From positions 13,462,256-13,526,255 of the forward strand of contig CM055754.1 of the NCBI GenBank assembly GCA_029465975.1: a stretch of DNA of 64,000 bases. The letters are read 5' to 3'. Each line of letters begins with the position of its first letter. Positions within the stretch are counted from its first letter, which is position 1. Origin of the DNA: Dallia pectoralis. Its lineage: Eukaryota > Chordata > Actinopteri > Esociformes > Umbridae. This document shows, piece by piece, positions 27,009 through 37,949 of the stretch. The position numbers and the translations under genes were made by a program. The notes beneath the pieces are model-generated. The model was not told the DNA's origin. It ran no database searches and saw only the letters and a list, made by a program, of their open reading frames with translations.

Positions 27009-28772
27009 TCAATAGAATGGATTTCCCGGAAGCTCATTCATCCAGTTTGACACCTTGGCATCAGGCACTTGAACAAGGACCTGAGCCGCCACCCTGGAGG
27101 CACACATCTTTATCAAACATGAGATTAACATAAAACCAACAATCAGAAATGTAACAAAGGCTAATACATATGCTAATATTCTAAAAATTGACCATCCATA
27201 TGGTCCTAATGCAGAACTCAATCCATCAATTGGGTCCCATCCATGAACCTCATGGAGCTCCTTCACTCCAATTTTTTGTTTCCTTTACCAAGTCAACGAC
27301 TTCTTGCGATGCGTCAGAAATAAAAGTACAACATTCCGACTTTACAATTTTTACACACTCCTCCTTGAGATGCCAAGATCATATCTAGGGCCAATCGGTT
27401 CTGTAAGGCGACTGCACGGGTCTCATCTAACTCTTTACCTAATGCCACAATGGCTTTAGCTGTAGTGTTCATGTGTTTCTCTAGTACTGAGGACAGAGCT
27501 GTTATTTCCTGCTGTAAAGAATACACTCCATAGCCTGGGAATAGCACACTGAATATACGCTGTGATAGGGTCAGAGTTCGCCTAGCGCGATGTGGGATCT
27601 GATACAGTCTCCCCATTTCAGTCTTGTTTACCCTTCGTATTAACGGTACCAGGTATGCCATATAGCATGTTCCTTCCGCATCAGGTGGAATGCAGCTATA
27701 TGCATTATCCCCGCAGACAAGGTACACATGCTCGGGAAGGTCGCCAAAGGCCGTGAAGTTTTTGAAACTTACTTCAGAACAATCACTTGTCCCCAACTGT
27801 AACTTGGCCTTTTCCACCCTATTGAAATACACAGGGACACATTCCTTAGCCCATAGGTTGGAATTGTTGGCCAATATTGAGTGCAGTTACGCAAACGGTG
27901 ACTTTTTGATGCTGGGCAGTCGATCGTTTCATGACTTAGAGAGAGAATATGTATCATACGGAATTGCGGTCGCCATTCAGCTCGTGCATACACAATAACA
28001 GTGGGTGTAAACGGTATAGGTTTACAAAGTGGTGATAGGGGCACTACTCTACCTGCCGTTTCATACGAACAATTCGTTTGAACCAGAGTCATCTGTATGT
28101 CCAGCTCTTCCCAAAACGATGGACCTTCCGGTCATATCTCAATCTAAACAGAACAGTGCTACTGATACTAGGGTCCCTAAAGCTCTGATCAAATGTCTTT
28201 ATTATGTGCCATAATACTTCCTGCCTGTCTTCTCCCTGCCCCTCATCTGTGAAAACAGTCGTGGGGTTGGTAAAACAGTCCTCATCTTTTTCAGTGGGTG
28301 TTGGCGACCAGCCATATTCTTCCCAATCTGCTTTAGAGAAGGGAACTGAAGTTAACATAGGAGAGCGTGATGAGGTTGGTATATGTTGGCAGATCCAACA
28401 GTTACTCATGTTAACATGTGATGCATAGTCAACCATCATCCTAAGGGCGATGTTCTCAGGTTCTATCAGCCCTCTCCTCCTCCGTTTCTCAGTCGGTGGG
28501 CATTCCCTAGCAGGTCTATCTTTTGGATGATCTGGCGGTCTACAAGGAGTGTGGAATTCACTGTTGTTACTGTTGAAACACCAATAATCTTTGTTTAAAT
28601 CAAGATCATCAGAAACATTCACATGACAGATCATAGAGTCATTATTGCAAACACATTTAGTACCGTTTATAAGTGAAGAAACATCAGTCCATAACTTCCT
28701 TGAAAAGTGTACAATAACATTCACACAATTTTGTAATTGCCTCCTTTGTGGTCTGGATGACAAGTTTTTCAT
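27009..28772 (-). pseudogene. env: ERV-A env (surface + transmembrane), broken frame
   Basis: Retroviral envelope glycoprotein, normally a membrane fusion protein, here split over several frames. The first segment (28772 to 28089, 227 aa) has many Cys and N-glycosylation sites, a basic KRRRR stretch and NMSNCWIC, the CXXC motif of gammaretroviral surface subunits. A second (28092 to 27769) and third (27874 to 27314) continue it. The third has the RARR subunit cleavage site and LQNRLALDMILASQGGVC, the region corresponding to the immunosuppressive-domain/CX6CC area. The last segment (27266 to 27009) holds the membrane anchor (AYVLAFVTFLIVGFMLISCL) and a short tail. Frame changes fall near 28090, near 27872, at a T5 run (27348-27352) and at a T6 run (27272-27277). 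There is no clear signal peptide at the first Met. As read, no full-length envelope is made. Confidence 0.85.
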
Positions 28773-30396
28773 GTCCTTGTTTCTGGTTTGACCTCCTCTG
28801 TGGTCTGTACCTAAAATGATTTAGTTAGCTTCTGATATATGTGTGTGTGTGTGGTAGGGCTCAGATGCTCTGCTCCAGTTGTTCATGGTCCAACCTGTTG
28901 ATTTTTAATGCAACACAAACTTTGCAAAACAGTTATTGCATTACATGTGTCAGTTAACATTTCTTACAATAGAATTTCATTGTGTTTACTGTTCAGCTTT
29001 AATTTTGCTAAGCCAAATACATTTGTAATAGCTATTCCCCTCAATCATTCAAATGTTTATACATTCTATCAAATTAGACACTTCAATTGCCTGAAATCCA
29101 AATTTAACAAATGCTATAATCCTGAATATATTTATTACGTCACATCCCCTCTTGGTTTCTCCTTAAGTTCATCAACAATGGAGAAAACAAACTGTCATAG
29201 ACAAACTTGTTAAATTTATCTAAGATAAAACACATGACTAAAATATGGTTTATGACCAGCCATCTGTTAGCTCTGGGCTGAGCCACCTCACAATCACACA
29301 GTAAACCAGCCCCCCCTCTAAATAAACAAGTTGGGTGTGCCCCCTCTTTTGACCCAGAGAAGCACCCCAGGGAGGGTCAAAGAAAAGTTCATAAACACCC
29401 CTAAATTAACAGAAACCATCTCTAGACAGGCAGATAAAGAGTTACAATTAACTTTCTGCCCTTTTAACAGTGAAGAACTCAGAATGTCCTAAACATGTTA
29501 CTCAAATATAGTCAAAAGCCAATAATAAAGATAAAATAGTGTATCAGAAATACACTTAACCCATATGGTGATTATTTTATCACGCCAATATTCATAGGAA
29601 CAAATCCAAAATGTCCTTAATCAATTATTAAGAAAAACAAAATCACAACAAAAACTAAAATTTAGTCTTCCTACATAACATAGTATTTCAAGTAAAAACA
29701 TGCCGAGTTATAAACGGAAATACTCTTAATTATGCCATTAGCGCAAATTTTACATAAGGCCTAAAAACAAACAATAATATAAAATAGGAATTCCTCGTGC
29801 ACAGGAAAACCTGAAAATAAATTTGTCGACAAAACTTTGGCCTGGGACCCCTGTCCCAACTTCATGAAGCTTTACCCAAGATCATGCATGAATCACACCT
29901 ATAGGTCATTTTAATATGATATTTGCGTACGCGTACGAACGACCCTGGACAGCAAAAAATAAGATCTTTCATTAACAATGAGTTGATGTCTAGCAAGACT
30001 TAAACCTGTTAGCAGCTATGCAGTCCCCTGGTCGACACAGGGAACAGACAAGCACACCAACATAATTCAACTCCAAATACCAGCATAATCAACTAATTAC
30101 ATAATGGATTGATCTCACAAATTAATGTATTATATCTACAATCCCCCCTTTTTGACACATGAACATCTCCATGTGACAAAAACTAAAATAAACCTTTTGA
30201 TAAACAAAACATTATCATAATCTCCTCTAAATGTTTGTAACAATATCGTGTGCGACGAGGTATGTGATGGAATTCTCTCACCCAGTAATGATGACGACTC
30301 CGGATTGGTCGTTCCCTCCTTCCGTACAACTCCACCCCACGCATCCGCATCACCACAAACGCCTCTGGGATGGTTCACGTAGGTCCACCACGGTTG
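28773..30396 (-). other. ERV-A region between gag and env, pol absent
   Basis: 1.6 kb where protease, reverse transcriptase and integrase would be expected (about 3.5 kb in intact relatives). I find no YXDD, DTG or HHCC/DDE-type sequence in any frame. The segment is AT-rich with a TG run near 28840 and a CCCCCC(T)n stretch near 30140. An 80-codon minus ORF (30136-30378) is unrecognised. A large internal deletion is the simplest explanation. Confidence 0.65.
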
Positions 30397-31401
30397 TCAG
30401 TCATCACAACGTGAATTTTCCATTTGTCCATTGAAATAATGTCTCAAGTCCGGTTCGGGGCAAGCCCGTACCCAGTGGTCAACTGAAGCACAACGTAAAC
30501 ACGCATTGCTTTTAGGGGGCCGGGTGGAGTTATGCTGTCCCCGAGATTGATTCTGGTCGATGCCTCGTCTCACTCCACATCCCCTTCTTTCACCGTTTCC
30601 ATCTTTTCTGTTCCCATGGTAATAGTCTCTAGTGTCCAGCACAGTGCAGTGACGAGCCCAGTGTCCAAAAGCACCACAGTTGAAACAGCTATCAGAGTTG
30701 GGACTTTGGCTGGAGTTATTATCACCCTGGTGTCTGTAGGTATCACCCTGGTGTCTGTAGGTATCACCCTGGTGTCTGTAGGTATCACCCTGGTGTCTGT
30801 AGGTACCACCCTGGTGTCTGTATTGTCCTCTCCTGCCTGCTCTCTGTCTCCTCCTCCCTCCAGAATAGTCTCTGCTGTAGAAGTCCAGTTGGGCCATCTG
30901 AATTTGCGTTTCACGCTCCCGTCTTTCTTCGGTCTGTTTGTACAGCTGGTCGTCGTAGACTCTTTCAGCGTGTTGAATGTGTGGCCAAACAGTGGTCATT
31001 CTTCCATCGTCTAGAGACACACAAAGTGTGCGGAAATGACGTTCAATGTCCAGTAGAAGTCCTGTGACGACTCTCATATTGTCCTGGTGTCCCCAGGCTG
31101 AATCACAGTCTTTCTTTCTCATTTCACCATGTAGCTCAGACTCTGAAGTCTTTCTGAAGTCTGCAACACGTCCACCTTTTCCCTGTTCACATTCCGATCT
31201 TTCTTTTCCGTTTGCATTTGGGACAAATGGTTGTGTCGCGCGTTCCTCTCGGGCCGGACCCACGGTGTCAGCTGATGATGCGGGGCGATAGGTTGTTGGA
31301 CGGCCGGATGGAACTCCCAAATCCTCATTATGCCTGTTAACACATGCTAAAACACACTGATTAGCAGACTTTTCTCCATTCTGTCTCTCTCTAAGCGACA
31401 T
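30397..31401 (-). pseudogene. gag: ERV-A gag, partial: nucleocapsid with two zinc knuckles
   Basis: The ORF reads 334 codons. The C-terminal half is nucleocapsid. CFNCGAFGHWARHC and CLRCASVDHWVRAC are two C-X2-C-X4-H-X4-C zinc knuckles that would bind genomic RNA. Between the Arg-rich segment and the first knuckle are about five YRHQGDT heptads (roughly 30715-30815), encoded by an in-frame 21-bp tandem repeat. The N-terminal third does not show a capsid core I can recognise and the ORF is shorter than the usual gag of 500 or more residues, so matrix/capsid is probably deleted or frame-shifted. The start Met is the first in frame and may be internal. The + strand ORF at 30532-31014 is a shadow. 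Confidence 0.75.
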
Positions 31402-31941
31402 TTCCCCTTTCTACAAATTAAATTCGTTACTAGTTTTTAGTAGTTTGCTTTCTAACACGCGTATTTGTCAAGGACTGAAACTCCCATCATCTGGGAAACC
31501 TAATACGTTTAATTGATTACAAGTCCATATTTAGGTCATATATTTAAGTCATATAAGTCATATTTCTCGAACATTATTTTTGCGGGACCCTCCCTCGGGC
31601 GAGGAACCGCATTGGATTTACTATAAGACTTTCCCATGGTTAAGGAAAATTAAAACCTTAAAAATAAATTTTGGTAAAAAGCAATGATCTGTCCAACAAG
31701 ATCTGTAATTAAAAGCGTAAATTAATTACTACCACCTTGTGGTACCTATCAAATAGGATTTAAGTCTCAATCAAATGAAGAAAGAGAATGATCTGTCCAA
31801 CAGAATCTGTAATTAATGAACGCAACCACCTAGTGGTACCTATCAAATAGGTTTTTTAGTCTCAATCAAATCAGCCCAGCGCTGTTTGACAAACTCGTCA
31901 GTTTCTTAGTGAGACCGGTCTCTGAGACCTTTGAAAAATCC
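31402..31941 (-). other. ERV-A leader, upstream part
   Basis: Non-coding. Two diverged copies of an about 90-100-bp block (ATGATCTGTCCAAC, CTGTAATTAA, GTGGTACCTATCAAATAGG, AGTCTCAATCAAAT) lie at about 31685-31870. They appear to be older relatives of the 100-bp repeats that follow. Confidence 0.55.
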
Positions 31942-32352
31942 ACCTAGTAGATTTGGTGACCTGTAGAACAGATCAAAAATTAGTAACGACCTGCCTAGCA
32001 GATCTGTAATTAACAAGTTTATATTATGCCAATTACAACCACCTAGTGGATTTTTGTGATCTGTAGAACAGACCAAAAATTAGTAATGACCTGCCTAGCA
32101 GATCTGTAATTAACAAGTTTATATTATGCCAATTACAACCACCTAGTGGATTTTTGTGATCTGTAGAACAGACCAAAAATTAGTAATGACCTGCCTAGCA
32201 GATCTGTAATTAACAAGTTTATATTATGCCAATTACAACCACCTAGTGGATTTTTGTGATCTGTAGAACAGATCAAAAATTAGTAATGACCTGCCTAGCA
32301 GATCTGTAATTAACAAGTTTATATTATGCCAATTACAACCACCTAGTGGATT
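31942..32352 (-). repeat. 100-bp tandem repeats in ERV-A 5' leader
   Basis: ACCTAGTGGA occurs at exactly 32041, 32141, 32241 and 32341, with a diverged ACCTAGTAGA at 31942, giving four units of 100 bp. Each contains GATCTGTAGAACAGA(C/T)C. In the unit at 32258-32274 this is the perfect inverted repeat GATCTGT-AGA-ACAGATC. The position between primer site and gag is where retroviruses carry packaging and dimerisation signals. Confidence 0.9.
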
Positions 32353-32560
32353 TTTTATTTTTGATCTATAGAACAGATCAGATTATGGGCCTGGCCCTTT
32401 TAATCTATCAAAATTGTATACAAACTGTTCACGTTCTTACCGTCTGAAATTCGGTATGTATTTGGTCCTCTAGGTTCAAATTCTGTCCTGAATCACTTAT
32501 CCTCTTTAAAAGATGGTCCTGGAAGTAGCCTTCTCTGGAGAAAATATGGATTACTTAAGA

Positions 32561-32578
32561 ACGACGGACGAGCCCCCA
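32561..32578 (-). promoter_or_regulatory. ERV-A primer-binding site, tRNA-Pro type
   Basis: On the minus strand TGGGGGCTCGTCCG begins 2 bp inside the 5' LTR. These 14 bases match the 3' end complement of tRNA-Pro, the primer of murine leukaemia virus-type retroviruses. The last four bases of the usual 18-nt site differ (TCGT). Confidence 0.85.
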
Positions 32579-32580
32579 AG

Positions 32581-33163
32581 TGTTATGGAATTATTTCTAA
32601 TACCACGTAATTAATGTTACTATACCTATGTCTCTAGAATAACATTAAGCAAATACACACTGAACTCAGACTCGAAATAAGAACAGACAAGAGTATCTCT
32701 CAAGTTAACTCTAACAGTTTAATTGATAGATGAGGAAAACCTTAACACACGCGCTCACGGTAACAATGCGGTGGCAGGTTATTTCCTACCAAGGCATACA
32801 ATACACTCAGTTTATATAGGCCATAGAGCAGGAAAGCATACATGGGGTAAACCTTATAAGGTTAGGAATCATATGGAGAAGCTAAGTTGGGCCCAAGAGA
32901 ATGACATCACAGCAGAGAAAACAGATGTAAAAGGTATGGAAAATTGTACATACAGTATACATATCCTTTTATGGCGAAACACATGTAAAACCATACAGTT
33001 GCTTTGAATCAAGACATCTATTTCTAGCATTGGGCCCCTCTTAAGACATACAGATGTCATCCCTGTTCCTCCCCAGGCCTCACTAATATACACATCTTCT
33101 ATCACATGTTTATCTACACTATTTTCTGAACTTCACAGCTGACATGTAGAATAATCCACAACA
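32581..33163 (-). repeat. ERV-A 5' LTR
   Basis: 583 bp, identical to the 26340-26922 LTR in a line-by-line comparison. The TATATAA box (minus strand) is at 32812-32818. The target duplication CAGT follows at 33164-33167. Confidence 0.93.
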
Positions 33164-34212
33164 CAGTACAGCATTACATTACATTATATACAACTGAGGA
33201 CATAATGAAAATTCTTTATACAGAACAGTACATCATTACATTATATACAACTGAGGACATAATGAACATACATAATACAGAACAGTACAGCATTTCAATT
33301 AATATATACAACTGAGGAAATAATGAACATACTTTGTACAGAACAATACAGAATTACATTATATACAACTGAGGACATAATGAACATACTTTATACCGAA
33401 CAGTACAGCATTACATTATATACAACTGAGGAAATAATGAACATACTTTATACAGAACAGTACAGCATTTCAATATATATACAACTGAGGACATAATGAA
33501 CATACATAATACAGAACAGTACAGCATTACAATATATACAACTGAGGACATAACGCACATACTTTATACAGAAAAGTACAGCATATACAACTGAGGACAT
33601 AATAAACATACTTTATACAGAACAGTACAGCATTTCAATATATATACAACTGAGGACATAATGAACATACATAATACAGAACAGTACAGCATAACATTAT
33701 ATACAACTGAGGACATAACGAACATACTTTATACAGAAAAGTACAGCATTACATTATATACAACTGAGGACATAATGAACAGACTTTATACAGAAAAGTA
33801 CAGCATTACATTATATACAACTGAGGACATAATGAACATACATTATACAGAACAGTACAGCATTACATTATATACAACTGAATACATAATGAACATACTT
33901 CATACAGAACAGTACAGCATTACATTATATATAACTGAGGACATAACTAACATACATTATACAAAACAGTACATCATTTCAATTAATATATACAACTGAG
34001 GAAATAATGAACATACTTTATACAGAACAGTACAGCATTACATTACATTAAATACAACTGAAGACATAATGAACATACTTTATACAGAACAGTACAGCAT
34101 TACATTATATACAACTAAGGACATAACGAACATACTTTATACAGAACAGTACAGCATTACATTATATATAACTGAGGACATATTAAACATAGTTTATACA
34201 GAACAGTACAGC
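33164..34212 (+). repeat. 57-bp minisatellite array, segment 4
   Basis: Same orientation as earlier segments. The block from about 33300 to 34000 recurs at about 34660-35365 with an offset of 1366 bp, including unusual units such as GACATAACGCACATAC and AGAAAAGTACAGCATATAC. The segment ends with ACAGC, the target duplication of the solo LTR. Confidence 0.96.
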
Positions 34213-34595
34213 TGTCACGAGTGGTTAGGGGGCGTTGCTGCACTGTTTGTATTTCGGTGAAGCACTTCCTGGTTTTTGGTTTATTAGTCACGGCTGTTTT
34301 CATTCAGTCATTAGTCTGGGCTATAAAGGGGATCTAGGATTATTCACAGGTGTTCAGCATTTGTTTGATGTCAGATGGTAATTGCGGTGAGTGTTTGTGT
34401 TACCTGTTACCTGTTGTTCGTGAACGTTTTTGTATAAGTCGCTATATGCGCATCTTTGATTTAAGTTCAACAGTTTAGTGTGTTTTCGCCGTACTCGGTT
34501 TGTTTTACTTTGAATTGTATTAAATCAAACCTGAGAAACGGATCATACGCCTCTGCAGATGGCTCTCATCACACTACGCCGCTCCATTCATGACA
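34213..34595 (+). mobile_element. solo LTR (383 bp)
   Basis: It begins TGTCACGAGTGG and ends TTCATGACA, with TG...CA ends inside a short inverted TGTCA...TGACA. ACAGC at 34208-34212 and 34596-34600 is a 5-bp target duplication, so this is a clean single-LTR remnant after recombination. CTATAAAGGG (34321-34330) is a TATA box and ATTAAA (34519-34524) a poly(A) signal, giving the + orientation. A 5-bp duplication suits Ty3/Gypsy or some retroviruses. It is not the LTR of either neighbouring element. Confidence 0.85.
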
Positions 34596-35960
34596 ACAGC
34601 ATTACATTATATATAACTGAGGACATAACTAACATACATTATACAGAACAGTACAGCATTTCAATTAATATATACAACTGAGGAAATAATGAACATACTT
34701 TGTACAGAACAATACAGAATTACATTATATACAACTGAGGACATAATGAACATACTTTATACCGAACAGTACAGCATTACATTATATACAACTGAGGAAA
34801 AAATGAAAATACTTTATACAGAACAGTACAGCATTTCAATATATATACAACTGAGGACATAATGAACATACATAATACAGAACAGTACAGCATTACAATA
34901 TATACAACTGAGGACATAACGCACATACTTTATACAGAAAAGTACAGCATATACAACTGAGGACATAATAAACATACTTTATACAGAACAGTACAGCATT
35001 TCAATATATATACAACTGAGGACATAATGAACATACATAATACAGAACAATACAGCATAACATTATATACAACTGAGGACATAACGAACATACTTTATAC
35101 AGAAAAGTACAGCATTACATTATATACAACTGAGGACATAATGAACAGACTTTATACAGAAAAGTACAGCATTACATTATATACAACTGAGGACATAATG
35201 AACATACATTATACAGAACAGTACAGCATTACATTATATACAACTGAATACATAATGAACATACTTCATACAGAACAGTACAGCATTACATTATATATAA
35301 CTGAGGACATAACTAACATACATTACACAAAACAGTACATCATTTCAATTAATATATACAACTGAGGAAATAATGAACATACTTTATACAGAACAGTACA
35401 GCATTACATTACATTAAATACAACTGAAGACATAATGAACATACTTTATACAGAACAGTACAGCATTACATTAAATACATCTGAAGACATAATGAACATC
35501 CTTTATACAGAACAGTACAGCATTAAATTACATTATATACAACTCTGGACATAATGAACATACTTTATACTGAACAGTACAGCATTACATTACATTATAT
35601 ACAGCTGAGGACATAATGAACATACTTTATACAGAACAGTACAGCATTACATTAAATACATCTGAGGACATAATGAACATACTTTATACAGAACAGTACA
35701 GCATTACATTATATACAACTGAGGAAATAATGAACATACTTTATACAGAACAGTACAGCATTACATTACATTAAATACAATTGAAGACATAATGAACATA
35801 CTTTATACTGAACAGTACAGCATTACATTATATACAACTGAGAACATTATGAAAATACTTTATACAGAACAGTACAGCATTACATTATATACAACTGAGA
35901 ACATTATAAAAATACTTTATACAGAACAGTACAGCATTACATTATATACAACTGAGGACA
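34596..35960 (+). repeat. 57-bp minisatellite array, segment 5 (last + oriented block)
   Basis: It carries the second copy of the 1366-bp higher-order block (34660-35365). The array stops in the middle of a unit at ACAACTGAGGACATA, followed by TATATATA and unrelated sequence. Confidence 0.96.
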
Positions 35961-36150
35961 TATATATATAATGTGAAACTTGTTTGGCCCACGGAAAATG
36001 AACTGTGTGTCACAGAGACAGGAGACAGTGGCGAGTTGGACTTTGGCACAGAAGCAGAGAGCAGGAGGACATTGGATCAGCAGCAGGTGGAATTCAATTG
36101 ACCCTGTGGCACTAAATGAAAGGTATAACATTAAATTACCTTTGTAATTA
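35961..36150. other. unassigned spacer
   Basis: 190 bp of unique-looking sequence between the array and a small satellite. I see no gene or known element. Confidence 0.5.
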
Positions 36151-36595
36151 TGTGTGCTTGACTATGGTCAAGGACACATATTGTAATCTCACATATATAT
36201 TATTATGTGTGCTTGACTATGGTCAAGGACACATATTGTAATCTCACATATATATTATTATGTGTGCTTGACTATGGTCAAGGACACATTGTAATCTCAC
36301 ATATATATTATTATTATGTGTGCTTGACTATGGTCAAGGACACATATTGTAATCTCACATATATATTATTATTATGTGTGCTTGACTATGGTCAAGGACA
36401 CATATTGTAATCTCACATATATATTATTATTATGTGTGCTTGACTATGGTCAAGGACACATATTGTAATCTCACATATATATTATTATGTGTGCTTGACT
36501 ATGGTCAAGGACACATATTGTAATCTCACATATATATTATTATTATTATGTGTGCTTGACTATGGTCAAGGACACATATTGTAATCTCACATATA

Positions 36596-36627
<32 letters not shown>

Positions 36628-36632
36628 CAATT
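36151..36632 (+). repeat. ~56-62-bp hairpin satellite, 8 copies
   Basis: Eight tandem units each start TGTGTGCTTGACTATGGTCA and end in an ATATATATTATTAT tract. Length varies with the number of TTA triplets, and the last unit runs into a (TTA)n microsatellite. CTTGAC-TATG-GTCAAG inside every unit is a perfect 6-bp inverted repeat. The ORF MCLTMVKDTY... in this stretch is only the repeat translated. Confidence 0.93.
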
Positions 36633-37560
36633 TTGTCCCCGCCTACTCCTCCCACAGTTTTTGCACTAGATGGACAAAAAAGGTGTCAAAATGTGCGTCC
36701 CGAACTCTATTTAGTTGGCATTGTTTTGTAGAAGGTTTCGTTATGTAGTTTACGAAATATTAACGATAATGTCGCTAATTAATCCCCATTGAAATACATT
36801 GACGGAATCTTCAAAACTAGAGTGTGAGAGCCCATTCAGCAGAAAATGTAGAGAACATTTGTAAACTGCTACTGCTGCCTGAGTTTCAACCCTTTACACA
36901 CAAATGGCATATCAAAACGTTCATCTATTTGTGCTGTCACTCAAAATGTTCAAATATAAGCTGTAACATATATATTTATTTCGTTATGTCCTTTTGTTTC
37001 CAACTTGCGCCTCCCCATAGACATCCATAGAAACGGTGATTTTCTCCACTCTAATTTGAAAGCGATTTTTGGTGTTTTTTTGTTCGTTTGTAAATTGTGA
37101 TAGCGCCTACATTTCCGGGGTTACAGATAGATGTTATACATCAAAATGTCCGCCTGGTTCTTAGGATTCTCATGATGTAATTGTTTAAACTGTGTGAGTA
37201 AAACTCTGGTTAGTAGAGCTAAAAGTATACGACCATGTCTGAATCTTTTGAAATGATAGACAGTGAAGCAGCATTTTCTGGTTGTTGATTGGCTAAATAG
37301 TAGGAACATTCTGGAAGGGGCGGGGGGAAGGAGGCAGCGCGCTCTGATATCGATGAGAACAGCTGGTCCTCCTGACAAAGGCATAGCTGCCAGGCAACAG
37401 CCACAGACACTGCAATCAACAGCCACAGACATATCCTGCAGCATGAATGAATGAATGAATGGGTAAGTTCTTTCTCTGGGTCTCTGTTTACACGTTAGCA
37501 TGTTAGCTAGCGTTAGCGCGCTAGCTAGCGTTAGCAGTTTATAATGCTGTTTCATATGCT
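36633..37560. other. unassigned dispersed-repeat-like region
   Basis: About 0.9 kb with no supported gene. Phrases such as CCATTGAAATACATTGACGG and CCTCCCCATAGACATCCATA look like dispersed fish repeat DNA. The stretch 37430-37470 (ATGAATGAATGAATGAATGG then GTAAGT) and a nearby GTTAGC/GCTAGC-rich palindromic patch (37496-37535) are low complexity. Minus ORFs of 66 and 144 codons show no recognisable domain. Confidence 0.45.
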
Positions 37561-37900
37561 ACTATGGTGCATGCAGCAGTAGTGTGTATTCATGAGTAAT
37601 GACTGATATGTTTAACACATTGTATACTATGGTGCTTGCAGCAGTAGTGTGTATTCATGAGTAATGACTGATATGTTTAACACATTGTATACTATGGTGC
37701 ATGTAGCAGCAGTGTGTATTCATGATTAATGACTGATAGGTTTAACACATTGTGTACTATGGTGCATGCAGCAGTAGTGTGTATTCATGAGTATTGACTG
37801 ATAGGTTTAACACATCACATACTATGGTGCTTGCAGCAGTAGTGTGTATTCATGAGTAATGACTGATAGGTTTAACACATTGCATACTATGGCGCAGCAG
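37561..37900 (+). repeat. 65-bp tandem repeat, 5+ copies
   Basis: ACTATGGTGC occurs at 37561, 37626, 37691, 37756 and 37821, exactly 65 bp apart, with a variant ACTATGGCGC at 37886. The array runs towards the assembly gap, so its true length is unknown. Confidence 0.95.
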
Positions 37901-37949
37901 CAGCAGTGTCACCTCAGTCTGGCAGTTGATATCAGTACACAGTCGACTA

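Larger units (their letters stand above)
26340..33163 (-). mobile_element. gammaretrovirus-type endogenous retrovirus (ERV-A), pol-deleted
   Basis: A 6824-bp provirus on the minus strand. Two 583-bp LTRs (identical by my line-by-line reading) enclose, in element order, a primer site, a leader with 100-bp repeats, partial gag, 1.6 kb without pol, and env. CAGT on each side (ending at 26339 and starting at 33164) is a 4-bp target duplication that restores the array unit when removed. The tRNA-Pro-type primer site, the CXXC motif in the surface subunit and the CX6CC-type transmembrane subunit point to a gammaretrovirus-like lineage. The identical LTRs suggest recent insertion, while the coding regions are defective. 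Confidence 0.9.

Noticed and set aside
30532..31014. 160-codon + strand ORF with a valine-rich repeat
   Set aside because: It is the antisense of the gag heptad repeats. The minus strand has the zinc knuckles.
36207..36410. 67-codon ORF in the hairpin satellite
   Set aside because: It is the satellite unit translated repeatedly.
37121..37555. 144-codon minus ORF beside a GTAAGT-like exon end
   Set aside because: There are no domains, the composition fits non-coding DNA, and low-complexity GAAT and GCTAGC repeats dominate. Support is too weak for a gene.
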